Notes: a model not told the origin generated them from the sequence alone. DNA of 64,000 nt from Sinobacterium caligoides (GCF_003752585.1 NZ_RKHR01000004.1:124001-188000); one strand, 5' to 3'; positions 32,578-42,238 are shown, numbered from the stretch's first letter. Program-made: numbers and translations.

Positions 32578-33054
32578 TCAGCCTTGATCAGTCTTTGTAG
32601 CTTTAGACTCCTCGCCCTCATGACCAAGCTGGTCAACAAGCCCCCTCATAATCTTCTCATTCTTTCGCTGAGCCTCAATCACCTTATCGAGCTGACCAAG
32701 AGCATCACCAACAATACGATCCATTTTACCCCGCGGCTCAGACAACGATACCGCTGCGTCGGAAGCTAGTTTTAACAAAACACTAATTATAATAAGGAGT
32801 AAGCACGCTACATTGCCTACAACCACAAACACAGTCATACGGGTTACCGGAGCAGTCGAAGAAACTTCCACATATAATGAATGCAAACTTAGGAGCACTA
32901 CAGCTATTATAATCACCCAAAAATAACCCGAATTAAACCTTCTTTTTAGCTCAATGTAATCCTCTTTTGTCGAATGCTTAATGTAAAGCCCGGTCCAACC
33001 GGCCCCTACGATACTAATGAAGGTCGGCACCAAGATACTCATAAAACTTTCCAA
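32578..33054 (-). CDS. Three-TM protein with cytoplasmic coiled tail
   Basis: This 158-residue protein has hydrophobic helices at about residues 7-28 (LVPTFISIVGAGWTGLYI), 44-62 and 70-96, then a charged helical tail (GDALGQLDKVIEAQRKNEKI). It is the first gene of the leftward operon, 93 bp before the DprA-like gene. A role as a membrane partner of the DprA-like protein is inferred from order only. Confidence 0.55.
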   Translation of the reverse strand: MESFMSILVPTFISIVGAGWTGLYIKHSTKEDYIELKRRFNSGYFWVIIIAVVLLSLHSLYVEVSSTAPVTRMTVFVVVGNVACLLLIIISVLLKLASDAAVSLSEPRGKMDRIVGDALGQLDKVIEAQRKNEKIMRGLVDQLGHEGEESKATKTDQG

Positions 33055-33309
33055 AACATCACCTCATTTTTATATTAATACTTGCCCCATCAACTGGTTT
33101 TCAACATAGCATACCCCTGCAATCAACTCACCCACCATAAACTCGTATCTACCTAATTAATATTGACTAATAGATCAAACAACACCTAGCCAACTTCCCA
33201 GATAAAGATATAACCCGCCTTTAATTGCAGCCATACTTCATCCTCGCTATAGTGGGGCCTAACGCTGTAAAAGCGAGGACTCAACAATAACTCTCAAAGG
33301 ATATGAGAT

Positions 33310-33834
33310 ATGGCCGGCCACCCAAGCCTGCATCTGACAGACGAAAGAAAAAAAAAGGTGCTGTATCTCGACAAGGAATACGAGATCTGCCTCAGCTTTC
33401 ATAAGCTCGATAATATTGACGGTGACGTTGTAGGCCTCAAGTTTACTGATGCAAAGGCCAGTATGGACGCCTCCAAGAAGGTCAACCTAAATGGGCCTAA
33501 GCTCGGTAAGTTCATCGCGCAGCACGCTGTTCAAATGCTAGGAAACCTCGATAACATTTCGTTTTTAGGCTTTTACCTGCTAACAGATGAGATCGTCGAA
33601 GAACGGGGCTTTAGGGCTGCATTAGCAAAAGAGCGGATCTATAATACTCAAGCCATATTTATACATGATATGGTAAGAGAAGAGCTTCCCTATCACATGA
33701 AAATCAAGGCAGAGGGCGGCGTTGGCTGGGGAATGAGCAAAGAGAACCTAAACTCTATCCCGCAATACAGGCTGCTGATATCAGAGCTCGGCAAAGAAAT
33801 TACGGAGGCCATCCATGCTGATCCGGTTTGGTGA
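33310..33834 (+). CDS. Hypothetical protein of a divergent gene pair
   Basis: This 174-residue soluble protein opens MAGHPSLHLTDERKKK and contains GLKFTDAKASMDASKKVNLN and FLGFYLLTDEIVEERGFRAAL. AAAGGATATGAG precedes the ATG. It overlaps the next gene by 20 bp, so the pair is translationally coupled. It diverges from the DprA-like operon. Family not recognised. Confidence 0.55.
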   Translation: MAGHPSLHLTDERKKKVLYLDKEYEICLSFHKLDNIDGDVVGLKFTDAKASMDASKKVNLNGPKLGKFIAQHAVQMLGNLDNISFLGFYLLTDEIVEERGFRAALAKERIYNTQAIFIHDMVREELPYHMKIKAEGGVGWGMSKENLNSIPQYRLLISELGKEITEAIHADPVW

Positions 33835-34132
33835 AGAACTCAAAGAGCTACCCGATGAAATTGCGATCGCCATTCTGTCGGATCCATCAACTGATGACGA
33901 CCTATCGCTAATGTCGACCCGCGAGATAAATACTATCGTACATGGCTGCCTTGGCATCACGACAGATAACGAAGAAGTGTTCGAAGATAACATTCAGGTA
34001 TGGAAGGACTTCTTCTTTAGAAGCATGGGGCCAGATGACCGCCAAGAACAGGCTAAGGTATTGCTGGAAAAGTACCGCCGAGAGATCAGCGAGACAGAGA
34101 TTGGCGTGATCCCAATCGAAGATATGTTTTAG
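33815..34132 (+). CDS. Small acidic partner protein
   Basis: This 105-residue, strongly acidic protein (EELKELPDEIAIAIL, STDDDLSLMSTREIN) ends ISETEIGVIPIEDMF. The start lies inside the previous gene. The size and charge contrast of the pair would fit a toxin-antitoxin or effector-inhibitor unit, but nothing in the sequence proves it. Confidence 0.5.
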   Translation: MLIRFGEELKELPDEIAIAILSDPSTDDDLSLMSTREINTIVHGCLGITTDNEEVFEDNIQVWKDFFFRSMGPDDRQEQAKVLLEKYRREISETEIGVIPIEDMF

Positions 34133-34133
34133 G

Positions 34134-34156
34134 GAGACTGTTTTTACTACAGTCTC
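34134..34156. terminator. Hairpin after the divergent pair
   Basis: GAGACTGT and ACAGTCTC form a perfect 8-bp stem starting 2 bp after the stop at 34132. The loop is T-rich but no clear U-tract follows, so termination is inferred. Confidence 0.5.
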
Positions 34157-34249
34157 AATAACCAAAACTACATAGCTAAAAATACGCCCTTTATCTTATA
34201 AGGGGAGCGAGCAATCACCTTCCCCCCTTTCATTGGCAAAACTATTTAG

Positions 34250-34270
34250 CTATGGGTGTCTTTGTAATAA
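34250..34270. repeat. Dispersed repeat, right-end fragment
   Basis: AGCTATGGGTGTCTTTGTAAT matches only the terminal part of the element. Confidence 0.5.
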
Positions 34271-34323
34271 TGGTACTATGATTCGTATCCAAAATTAGCT
34301 TAGGCATCATATGGTAATAACTT

Positions 34324-34797
34324 TTAATTACTTAGGGCAGTCTTACTAATCTCTTCTATCGCACGCTCATTAGGCACTTTAACTAATACAGCATCACCCA
34401 TTACAGCCCCTCCGAGCCCCCCCCCGTAACTACTAAGGTCCACTCCAGCACCTACAATTATAAGCTTTAGATATGTTGTAGAGCCAGGCTTTAGATCTAG
34501 ACCTATCGCGGGATAGTTGAGAGTCCAGCCTCCAGCTTGCCTTGTTTCAACGATATGCTCACCAGGAGAAAGAAGTGTTAAATTGTAACCACCATTTCTC
34601 AAGTTATGCTCTACTTCGTTATCAATAACCACCTTAGGATAAACTAGTTTCTGGAAGAATCTTGCTTCTCGGTATATGTATAAAGCAGCCTCACCATCAT
34701 CAGGGGTTACGGTCTGGGTAAATTTCGGGCCAGATGCACCAGTACAGCCTGAAATAGCAACGACAACAATCAAAGATAAAATCTTATAAATACTCAT
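34324..34797 (-). CDS. DUF2846-type lipoprotein
   Basis: This 157-residue protein has a lipoprotein signal (VVVAISGCTGAS; lipobox ISGC) and a DUF2846-like body: GEAALYIYREARFFQKLVYP, VVIDNEVEHNLRNGGYNL, LLSPGEHIVETR and PGSTTYLKLIIVGAGVD. Members are small bacterial lipoproteins of unknown function. It stands alone on the minus strand. Confidence 0.8.
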   Translation of the reverse strand: MSIYKILSLIVVVAISGCTGASGPKFTQTVTPDDGEAALYIYREARFFQKLVYPKVVIDNEVEHNLRNGGYNLTLLSPGEHIVETRQAGGWTLNYPAIGLDLKPGSTTYLKLIIVGAGVDLSSYGGGLGGAVMGDAVLVKVPNERAIEEISKTALSN

Positions 34798-35052
34798 ACC
34801 TAAACCTTTCTTAGCGTCTTCAGCAGCCCAACTAAGCCTTCAACAAGGCAAGGGGTACCTAAGAGTCAACACATACTTTATTCGTTATTCTGCAAGGTTA
34901 TCGTATATAACGTATAAATAAAACAACTAACAATTGAGTCTAGCGCTATTAATAAATTAGATAGCGTCTCTTCATCGCATGAGGCAACCCGATCACTGTG
35001 GTAGCGATCCGTACCGCGCTGAGAGCATGGGCGCCGACTAGCCTGGGTTGCA

Positions 35053-35140
35053 GAGCTTATCCAGACACCCACCTTAATTACCTCTAAACACAACGATAGT
35101 GAATATATACAAAATATAACAATGGGTGTCTTAGTAATTT
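35053..35140. repeat. Dispersed ~85-bp repeat, full copy
   Basis: GCTTATCCAGACACCCACCT ... CAATGGGTGTCTTAGTAATT, nearly identical to the copies at 19996 and 20902 apart from a short deletion in the centre. Confidence 0.8.
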
Positions 35141-35309
35141 ACCCGAATACTTCTGCACCGAGTGCAATACAATCTACCTTCGCGACCTGCCGCCAGCCAA
35201 AAACGAGCCGGAACTGATCGGCTACGAGTCCGCAGACGGGGCCTGGAAATACATTGATGGCAATGACTGGACTAATGATGATGGTGAGATATATAAACGT
35301 AAAAAATAG
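35141..35309 (+). pseudogene. 3' remnant of a coding gene truncated by a repeat
   Basis: An open frame begins inside the repeat copy and continues with protein-like sequence (EYFCTECNTIYLRDLPPAKN, then GAWKYIDGNDWTNDDGE) to a TAG at 35307. It has no start codon or ribosome-binding site. CTEC could be half of a zinc ribbon. The 5' part of the gene appears replaced by the repeat. Confidence 0.5.
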
Positions 35310-35492
35310 GCTCTGAGAAAGTCACAGCTAACTTTGGGTTTGTGAGCCTATATAGAGTCTTAAGATCGTTATTACTTAATAATTTTCGCTGAGCTTGAGA
35401 CATAAATTATTTCCTATCTTCTCCATCCCTTAATCGACCAACCTCCTAACTGTTTGGGTTATGCTGATTGCAACTAACCCTACAAATACTGA

Positions 35493-35558
35493 CCGTTATG
35501 GAGCCGCGAAGCGAGGCCCAGACATGTCTGCTGGCGGTCGTGCCCGGCTTTGTTATTC
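35493..35558 (-). repeat. Degenerate attC-like site
   Basis: On the minus strand it opens GAATAACAAAGCCGGGC, overlapping the TAA stop of the SieB-like gene, and forms a hairpin ending CTTCGCGGCTCCATAACGG. The right core lacks the GTT cut site, so it is probably inactive. Confidence 0.35.
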
Positions 35559-36419
35559 GTTTTTTTCGCTAAATGCTTCGCTACCGACCCAGATATGAGC
35601 AATATAAAGCTCATCTACAAACTCTCGGCCAGTTTGTTCAGAGAATAAGCTACAGTACGGGTCACGAAATGAAATGTGGAATCCAATTTCATCTTCACCC
35701 TCCCTAATAAAGCAAGGGTGTATCGGGTCAACCAAATTTGCACAGGCATGACTAATCGGGCCTCTAAACTCTTCCTCAGTGCGCGTCATAACTTCAATTA
35801 ATTCATTTTTCTCTGGCGTAATGCTTCCAAAAAAATCTGCCATATTTTTGCATTTCTCATCTTCCCACTGGGCACTTACGAATTCTCGTATTGCTGGGTT
35901 TATCATATAAAGGTCTGTATCTAGAGAAATATTGGTGGTGCGAAAAATATAATTATTGGTTCTTAAAGAATATATATGCTCTATATCCGATTCAAAACGT
36001 TGCTCCTTATCTAAAAGACTTCTAAGGGCATCCTTTTTCCAATAAGGAAAATATTCAAATACTTTTTTAAACCCATCAAGAAATTCTTCATTTTCTTTCT
36101 CCAACGATTCTTGTCTAGCTTTCTCTAACTCGTAATTCTCCTGATTTTTTCTCTTCTCTTTGATCGCAGCGTCAATTTTGTTCCATACCCAAAAAAACAG
36201 AATATAAACGACTTGACCAACAAGACTCCCCATGCCAACACTAATTAGCGATATTATAATGGTATATTGCTCTTTTGGCACACCAAAAGGAGCTAAGATG
36301 CTATCGATATACTTCCACGAAAGCAGCAGAAAAACACCTATCGAGATGTATCTGACTGAAGACTTTGGCGAGGTCAAGGCGGACAATATCTTTATCAGTG
36401 AGCCTGCAGTTTCACTCAT
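35553..36419 (-). CDS. SieB-like membrane protein (superinfection exclusion B family, tentative)
   Basis: This 288-residue protein has two TM helices at ~22-42 and 52-79, a coiled basic linker (KEKRKNQENYELEKARQES), then a cytoplasmic domain beginning WKKDALRSLLDKEQRF with IYSLRTNNYIFRTTNISLD. Two N-terminal TM helices plus a domain placing a short Leu-rich helix and strands 'NxxYxxxN' resemble SieB-type exclusion proteins, though it is longer. The stop overlaps an attC-like hairpin, and promoter-leader copy D precedes it. Confidence 0.45.
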   Translation of the reverse strand: MSETAGSLIKILSALTSPKSSVRYISIGVFLLLSWKYIDSILAPFGVPKEQYTIIISLISVGMGSLVGQVVYILFFWVWNKIDAAIKEKRKNQENYELEKARQESLEKENEEFLDGFKKVFEYFPYWKKDALRSLLDKEQRFESDIEHIYSLRTNNYIFRTTNISLDTDLYMINPAIREFVSAQWEDEKCKNMADFFGSITPEKNELIEVMTRTEEEFRGPISHACANLVDPIHPCFIREGEDEIGFHISFRDPYCSLFSEQTGREFVDELYIAHIWVGSEAFSEKNE

Positions 36420-36439
36420 ATATTCACTCTCCGGTACTT

Positions 36440-36600
36440 AATGCAGTTTAGTGCACTAATGTTTCCTGATACTTTTATATGACACCTGCATATCATATAC
36501 AGCTTCATTATTTATATTTCGCGATACTAACTCAACCCATTGTTGTTTAACAATCTTATTTTACGTTTTTGAAAAACAACTCTGTGGCTATTTTTTCCTA
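36440..36600 (-). promoter_or_regulatory. Shared promoter-leader, copy D
   Basis: -35 TTGAGT (36530-36535), 17-bp spacer, -10 AATAAT (36507-36512). The most diverged of the four copies but aligned throughout. Confidence 0.45.
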
Positions 36601-36892
36601 CTCTATTATTAGTCGATTCTAAATATAACAAGCCAAGCACCTAGCATATATACCAATAATTATAAACACTACCATCAATTAATCACATGAAATACAATGA
36701 CATCCAATACAATTTTATACTCATACAGCTATGCAAGGCCGTGATGGGTAGTCATTATATTAAGTGCCTACTCGACAGGATATACGGTTACGGTTTATCT
36801 GATAGAGTTAAATACTGCAAATTAGATAGAAGGTGAAAGTTATAAGTGCGTTCATTGCCTCATAATTTTTAACACTACGAAACACAAGCTAA
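36601..36892. other. AT-rich gap between SieB-like gene and recombinase remnant
   Basis: No ORF or RNA gene is supported. The left end continues the similarity between promoter-leader copies C and D (TTAGTCGATTCT vs TTTGTCGATTCT). Confidence 0.4.
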
Positions 36893-37399
36893 CTACATAT
36901 CCGCAGCCACGTCACTGTACTCTAAACGATGCCCCTCAATATAAATTTCTGTAGTTTTTATATCACTATGCGCCATCAACGCCTGAAGCTCATCAGGCGT
37001 GCGACCAAATTGATTCTTATATATGTCTGCTGACAACGCTCGGATTTCATGAAACGTCGGCACTTCGTCGCTCTCTAGATGTGCAAAAACACCGCTCTGC
37101 GCTGTCGCCTTTTTAAAAGCCCGCGGCAGCTGTTCAGGTAACACCTGGTGCGGACAATCACGCTTCGCCGTCGCGTGATTTTTCTTATGTACTCGGCTAA
37201 CAATAAATGGCGATGATGACGGCGCTTTAAACGCCCTTTCAATTGCACCCGATAACAGACTACCGGCACTAATTTTTAGCGCCTTAGGGTGAGGTATCGC
37301 TGCAGTTATTTGAGGCACAACGTAAAAATGCCCATCTCGATAATCTGTGAACCGTAACGCAACAACATAACCTCGACGAAGTGCTATCGATAAGATCAC
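36893..37399 (-). pseudogene. Tyrosine recombinase (phage integrase), N-terminally truncated
   Basis: The C-terminal catalytic domain is visible: LRRGYVVALRFTD (first Arg box), FHEIRALSADIY (HxxR-type box with E replacing a spacer), LMAHSDIKTTEIYI (His box and catalytic Tyr). The arm- and core-binding domains are missing. The reading frame runs straight into a dispersed-repeat fragment at its 5' end, which marks the breakpoint. It lies next to the tRNA-Pro gene, as an island integrase would. Confidence 0.75.
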
Positions 37400-37420
37400 G
37401 ATGACTGTCTTAGTTATTCC
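37385..37420. repeat. Dispersed repeat, right-end fragment
   Basis: ATAAGATCACGATGACTGTC then TTAGTTATTCC resembles the right end of the element and sits at the truncation point of the integrase. Confidence 0.5.
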
Positions 37421-37531
37421 GCTCTCACCAACCGTAAAGCAAAAAAAAGAGGACCAACATCGCTGTTGCTCCTCTCTCTTTGAATTTGGTCGGAATAGCA
37501 GGATTTGAACCTGCGACCACTACACCCCCAG
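37416..37531. repeat. Right 116-bp direct repeat of the tRNA-Pro island (attR-like)
   Basis: Partner of 29926-30041. It includes the tRNA terminator and 3' half of the intact tRNA-Pro gene. Confidence 0.75.
37440..37474 (-). terminator. Terminator of tRNA-Pro
   Basis: On the minus strand GAGGAGCAACA and TGTTGGTCCTC form an 11-bp stem with one mismatch, followed by a run of eight T. It lies 12 bp after the tRNA CCA. Confidence 0.8.
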
Positions 37532-37563
37532 TGTAGTGCGCTACCAGACTGCGCTATATCCCG
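37487..37563 (-). tRNA. tRNA-Pro (anticodon GGG)
   Basis: This 77-nt cloverleaf has CCA encoded. The acceptor stem CGGGATA pairs with TATTCCG; the D arm is GCGCAGTCTGGTAGCGC, the anticodon arm CTACA-CTGGGGG-TGTAG gives GGG, and the T arm is GCAGGTTCAAATCCTGC. Its 3' half is duplicated at 29997-30041, marking it as an island integration site. Confidence 0.95.
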
Positions 37564-37596
37564 ATAAAGTTTTGGCTGTGCCTCAACTTGATGCGC

Positions 37597-37625
37597 ATAA
37601 TAGCGTAGTGATTCAGCCTTGTGAA
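37597..37625 (-). promoter_or_regulatory. Promoter of tRNA-Pro
   Basis: -35 TTCACA (37620-37625), 17-bp spacer, -10 TATTAT (37597-37602), followed by a GC-rich GCGC discriminator typical of stable-RNA promoters. It lies ~35 bp upstream of the tRNA. Confidence 0.7.
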
Positions 37626-37815
37626 GCCCTTTTTATAAATATGTTGATATATACATCACGCTATTTAAAGGCTTAAAACAGGGGGTATTTGCAGATCAGA
37701 GATGGGGTAGAAGAGGAAGGGCTGCTAACGGCTGTGCAGCGTTGATACGGGCCTTCTGGGGCCTGAAAATCCTTTTAAAACACCTCACGATGAACATGAG
37801 GATGAGCCAGACCGA

Positions 37816-37843
37816 GCAACTACTTTACAGTAGCTGCTCGATC
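37816..37843 (-). terminator. Hairpin downstream of ihfA
   Basis: CGAGCA-CTACT and AGTAG-TGCTCG arms form an imperfect hairpin directly after the ihfA stop. No U-tract is evident; possible processing or termination site. Confidence 0.4.
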
Positions 37844-37858
37844 AGCGACGGAGAAAGC

Positions 37859-38167
37859 CTATTCTGGAGCTGGCCCGTCGTAACTCTCAACGCGCACCTT
37901 GAGCTTTTGCCCAGGCTTAAAGGTCACAACCCTTCTCGCGGTGATCGGAATCTCTTCACCCGTCTTAGGGTTACGCCCTGGACGCTCGCTCTTGTCGCGC
38001 AGATCGAAGTTACCAAAACCTGATAGCTTGACCTGCTCGTCGTCTTCCAGTGCGAGACGCACCTCTTCGAAGAACAGCTCCACGACCTCTTTCGATTCGC
38101 GCTTGCTCAGCTCGAGTTCATCGAATAGCTTTTCAGCCATATCTGCTTTAGTTAGTGCACCTGCCAT
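37859..38167 (-). CDS. ihfA: Integration host factor subunit alpha
   Basis: This 102-residue HU/IHF-family protein has the start [20 protein letters not shown], the arm region [29 protein letters not shown] (split: [27 protein letters not shown]) with the conserved [12 protein letters not shown]-intercalating loop Pro, and [13 protein letters not shown]. It bends DNA as a heterodimer with IhfB. It is 5 bp after pheT, the conserved pheS-pheT-ihfA order. Confidence 0.97.
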   Translation of the reverse strand: MAGALTKADMAEKLFDELELSKRESKEVVELFFEEVRLALEDDEQVKLSGFGNFDLRDKSERPGRNPKTGEEIPITARRVVTFKPGQKLKVRVESYDGPAPE

Positions 38168-38172
38168 ACCGA

Positions 38173-40551
38173 TTACCTTAACGAAGCGCCGAACTTTTCA
38201 GTCAGCGTGTTAACTACTTGTTCAATAACAACATTAATATCGTCATCATTAAGAGTGCGCGAAGCATGCTGGAAGGTCAAGCCTATTGCCAAACTTTTCT
38301 GATGAGGCTCAATACCTTTGCCCTGATAGACGTCAAATAACGTCAGATCGACGAGGTTCTCCCCCGCAGCCTGTCGCATTTCAGCTAAAATAGCATTACT
38401 CGCTACCCCTTGATCAATAATAATAGCTAAGTCACGACGAACTTCAGGGAATTTTGATAATTCTTTGAAACTTGGGAGCTTCGCCGCCAATATCGCCTCG
38501 AGCTCAATCTCGAAAAGATACAGCGCTTGGTCGATGCCGAGATCTTTGGCCAAGGTCGGGTGCAGCGCACCGATAAGACCAATCTGCTTGCCGCCCAACA
38601 TGATTGCCGCCGTCTGTCCCGGATGCAGTGCGTGGTGCTCTGCACGGACAAACTCGAAGTCATCCAAGCGATCACCCAAAGACAACACTGCCTCTAGATC
38701 GCCCTTCAAGTCGAAGAAATCGGCCTTGCTCGCGTCGGCATGCCACGCTTCTGGCTCGCGATTACCGGTCAACAGACCGCCTAGGCTGCGATCCTGACGC
38801 AAGCCGCCATCAGCCTGCGGTACGAAGCACTGACCAACCTCAAACAGGCGTACGCGCGGCTGTTGGCGGTTGAGGTTATGTACCGCCGTGCTCAGCAGGC
38901 CGGGCCACAGCGTGGTACGCATGACACTCATATCCGCCGAGATAGGATTAGTCAGCTTCACCGGCTGCGCCGCAGGGTCGATTTTCGCCAACAGGCCTGG
39001 CTCGACAAAGCTGTAGGTGATCGCCTCTTGATAACCGTGATCAACCAATAAGTTGCGAATACCGCTCACAGAGAGCTTCTGCTCTGGCTTAGGCTGCAAC
39101 GGCAACGCGACGGCAGGCGTGTGTACTGGCAGACGGTTGTAGCCGTAGATGCGTGCCACCTCTTCTAAAAGGTCGGCCTCGATCTCCATGTCAAAACGGT
39201 AGCTTGGCGCGACCAGTTTCCAACCCTCTGCAATGGTTTCAATCTCAAAGCCAAGGCGATTGAAAATCTCAACGATCTGCTCATCGGGCATTTCGAGCCC
39301 CAACAACTGGGCAATACGCGCCTTGCGCAGCACAATAGTGGCGACCGCAGGCAGAGTATCTTCGCTGCAAATTTCGCTGACAGGGCCCGGCTGACCACCG
39401 ACGATATCGAGCAGCAACGCCGTTGCACGCTCAATTGCACGCGCCTGACCGGTCGCGTCGACGCCGCGCTCGAAGCGAAGCGAGGATTCCGTGTGCAGGC
39501 CGTAAGAGCGTGCACGACCGGCAATTTTTACGTTATCGAAGAACGCCGACTCGAGGAAGATGTCCGTCGTCTCACTCGTCACCGCGGTTGCCTTGCCGCC
39601 CATAATACCGGCAATTGCCTGTGGGCCTGCCGCATCGGCAATCACCAACGAGCCGGTCTTCAGATCAACTTCGCTGTCATCCAACAGCGTGATCTTCTCG
39701 CCTGCTTCGCTGAGACGCACATCGATATCGCCAGTCAGCTTGTTCAGGTCGAAGGCGTGCATTGGCTGTCCGAGCTCCATCAGCACGTAGTTAGTCACGT
39801 CGACAACAGGATCGATCGAGCGAATACCGGCGCGACGCAGCTTCTCCTGCATCCACAGCGGGCTGCTCTGACTCAGATCGACACCTTTGATCACACGACC
39901 CACATAGCGTGGGCAGTCTTCAATCGCCGAGAGCTCAACCTCTACGGTATCCATAATGGTCTCAACCACATCGTCGATCACAGGCGCTGTCACAGCAACT
40001 TGATTAATCACACCGACTTCGCGGGCAACACCCATGATAGAGAAACAGTCGCCACGGTTCGGGGTCAGATCGACTTCAATAATGTTGTCATCGAGATCGA
40101 GATATTCACGCAGATCGGCACCGGTGGGGGCATTTGCTGGCAGCTCATAGATGCCCGGCGAACGGGTCTCGGCAAGGCCCAGCTCATCGTCCGAGCAAAG
40201 CATGCCAAAGGACTCAACACCACGCAGCTTCGCTTTCTTGATCTTAAAGTCGCCCGGCAACACGGCCTTCACCTTGGCGAAGGGAATCTTAATGCCGACA
40301 CGAGCGTTAGGGGCGCCACAGACTACTTGAAACGACGCCTCGCCATCGCTGACCTGACAGACGCGTAATTTGTCGGCATCCGGGTGCTGCTCACAGGCGG
40401 TGATTTCACCGACGACGACACCGCTAAAATCGGCTGCCGCTGGCTCGAAACCGTCAATTTCAAGGCCGGCCATTGTCAGCTGATCACACAACTCCTGTGT
40501 TTCGATCGCTGGGTTAACCCACTCGCGTAACCACTGTTCACTGAATTTCAT
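38173..40551 (-). CDS. pheT: Phenylalanyl-tRNA synthetase beta subunit
   Basis: At 792 residues it has the full bacterial length. Domains in order: tRNA-binding OB fold at ~40-150 ([20 protein letters not shown]), B3/B4 editing domain with [12 protein letters not shown]5 domain, the catalytic-like core with RLFEVGQCF, and the C-terminal FDX-ACB anticodon domain ([15 protein letters not shown]). It forms the (alpha-beta)2 enzyme with PheS and edits Tyr-tRNA(Phe). Confidence 0.98.
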   Translation of the reverse strand: MKFSEQWLREWVNPAIETQELCDQLTMAGLEIDGFEPAAADFSGVVVGEITACEQHPDADKLRVCQVSDGEASFQVVCGAPNARVGIKIPFAKVKAVLPGDFKIKKAKLRGVESFGMLCSDDELGLAETRSPGIYELPANAPTGADLREYLDLDDNIIEVDLTPNRGDCFSIMGVAREVGVINQVAVTAPVIDDVVETIMDTVEVELSAIEDCPRYVGRVIKGVDLSQSSPLWMQEKLRRAGIRSIDPVVDVTNYVLMELGQPMHAFDLNKLTGDIDVRLSEAGEKITLLDDSEVDLKTGSLVIADAAGPQAIAGIMGGKATAVTSETTDIFLESAFFDNVKIAGRARSYGLHTESSLRFERGVDATGQARAIERATALLLDIVGGQPGPVSEICSEDTLPAVATIVLRKARIAQLLGLEMPDEQIVEIFNRLGFEIETIAEGWKLVAPSYRFDMEIEADLLEEVARIYGYNRLPVHTPAVALPLQPKPEQKLSVSGIRNLLVDHGYQEAITYSFVEPGLLAKIDPAAQPVKLTNPISADMSVMRTTLWPGLLSTAVHNLNRQQPRVRLFEVGQCFVPQADGGLRQDRSLGGLLTGNREPEAWHADASKADFFDLKGDLEAVLSLGDRLDDFEFVRAEHHALHPGQTAAIMLGGKQIGLIGALHPTLAKDLGIDQALYLFEIELEAILAAKLPSFKELSKFPEVRRDLAIIIDQGVASNAILAEMRQAAGENLVDLTLFDVYQGKGIEPHQKSLAIGLTFQHASRTLNDDDINVVIEQVVNTLTEKFGASLR

Positions 40552-40637
40552 CTTTCTTCCCGCTTAAATCATTAGTATTCGAGGCCGTGTCTATAGCCTG
40601 CAAAGAATCTCTAGAGAGCGACGCACTCGCTCAGCCC

Positions 40638-41702
<1,065 letters not shown>

Positions 41703-41782
41703 TCATACAGAGCACCACTCTTCAATTATTCATTCTATTGTCGCCAGAAAATAGCCCAGGGCTGCTGGCGGATCTATATAAC

Positions 41783-41815
41783 GCAAAACGGGGAAAGAGC
41801 CGAAACCCTTTCCCC
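41783..41815 (-). terminator. Terminator/attenuator-type hairpin between rplT and pheS
   Basis: GGGGAAAG and CTTTCCCC form an 8-bp stem followed on the minus strand by GTTTTG. E. coli controls pheST by attenuation at this position. No obviously Phe-rich leader peptide was found here, so regulation of that type is uncertain. Confidence 0.55.
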
Positions 41816-41858
41816 ATTCGGGCCCACGACGAATCATGGACCGCACTATCAGGTTAAT

Positions 41859-41878
41859 ACCCCAGATACCTGGGGTAG
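41859..41878 (-). terminator. GC-rich hairpin after rplT
   Basis: TACCCCAG-GTAT-CTGGGGTA is a perfect 8-bp stem with a 4-base loop, just after the rplT stop. Only a weak T stretch follows; it may stabilise or partly terminate the r-protein mRNA. Confidence 0.5.
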
Positions 41879-41884
41879 ATCACC

Positions 41885-42238
41885 TTATAGTGCAGCTTTC
41901 GCCGCAGCTACGATCGCAGTGAAAGCGGCTTTGTCGAAAACAGCGATATCGGCAAGAACACGACGGTCCAGAGCGATGTCGGCTTTCTTAAGACCGGCAA
42001 TAAAGCGGCTGTAGTTCAGGCCGTTAGCACGTGCGGCAGCGTTGATACGCGTGATCCACAAGGCACGGAACTGACGCTTACGTTGACGACGGTCACGGTA
42101 AGCATACTGACCAGCTTTGATGACAGCTTGCTTGGCAACGCGGAATACACGTGAACGTGCTCCGTAGTAACCTTTAGCTTGCTTAAGAATTTTCTTGTGA
42201 CGACGATGGGCGGTAACACCACGTTTTACGCGAGGCAT
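41885..42238 (-). CDS. rplT: 50S ribosomal protein L20
   Basis: At 117 residues it is standard. It has the basic N-terminus [20 protein letters not shown], then [20 protein letters not shown] and [20 protein letters not shown]20 binds 23S rRNA early in assembly and represses its own operon by binding the rpmI-rplT mRNA in enterics. It lies 57 bp after rpmI. Confidence 0.98.
   Translation of the reverse strand: MPRVKRGVTAHRRHKKILKQAKGYYGARSRVFRVAKQAVIKAGQYAYRDRRQRKRQFRALWITRINAAARANGLNYSRFIAGLKKADIALDRRVLADIAVFDKAAFTAIVAAAKAAL

Larger units (their letters stand above)
34798..35552. other. Gene-poor stretch with repeat, gene remnant and attC-like site
   Basis: Apart from the repeat copy at 35053, the coding remnant at 35141 and the attC-like hairpin at 35493 (all listed), no gene is supported. 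The 71-codon minus-strand ORF at 34878 reads through the repeat in an altered frame and is not credible. Confidence 0.5.

Noticed and set aside
34878-35093. 71-codon ORF through the repeat at 35053
   Set aside because: A deletion in the repeat shifts the frame used in other copies, so the frame is not conserved.
18232-37486. CRISPR array or complete prophage in the accessory region
   Set aside because: Repeats are dispersed, not regularly spaced with spacers, and only one isolated tail-type gene and one truncated integrase are present.
39493-40368. 291-codon plus-strand ORF inside pheT
   Set aside because: Shadow of a GC-biased, highly conserved gene on the other strand; no independent signals.
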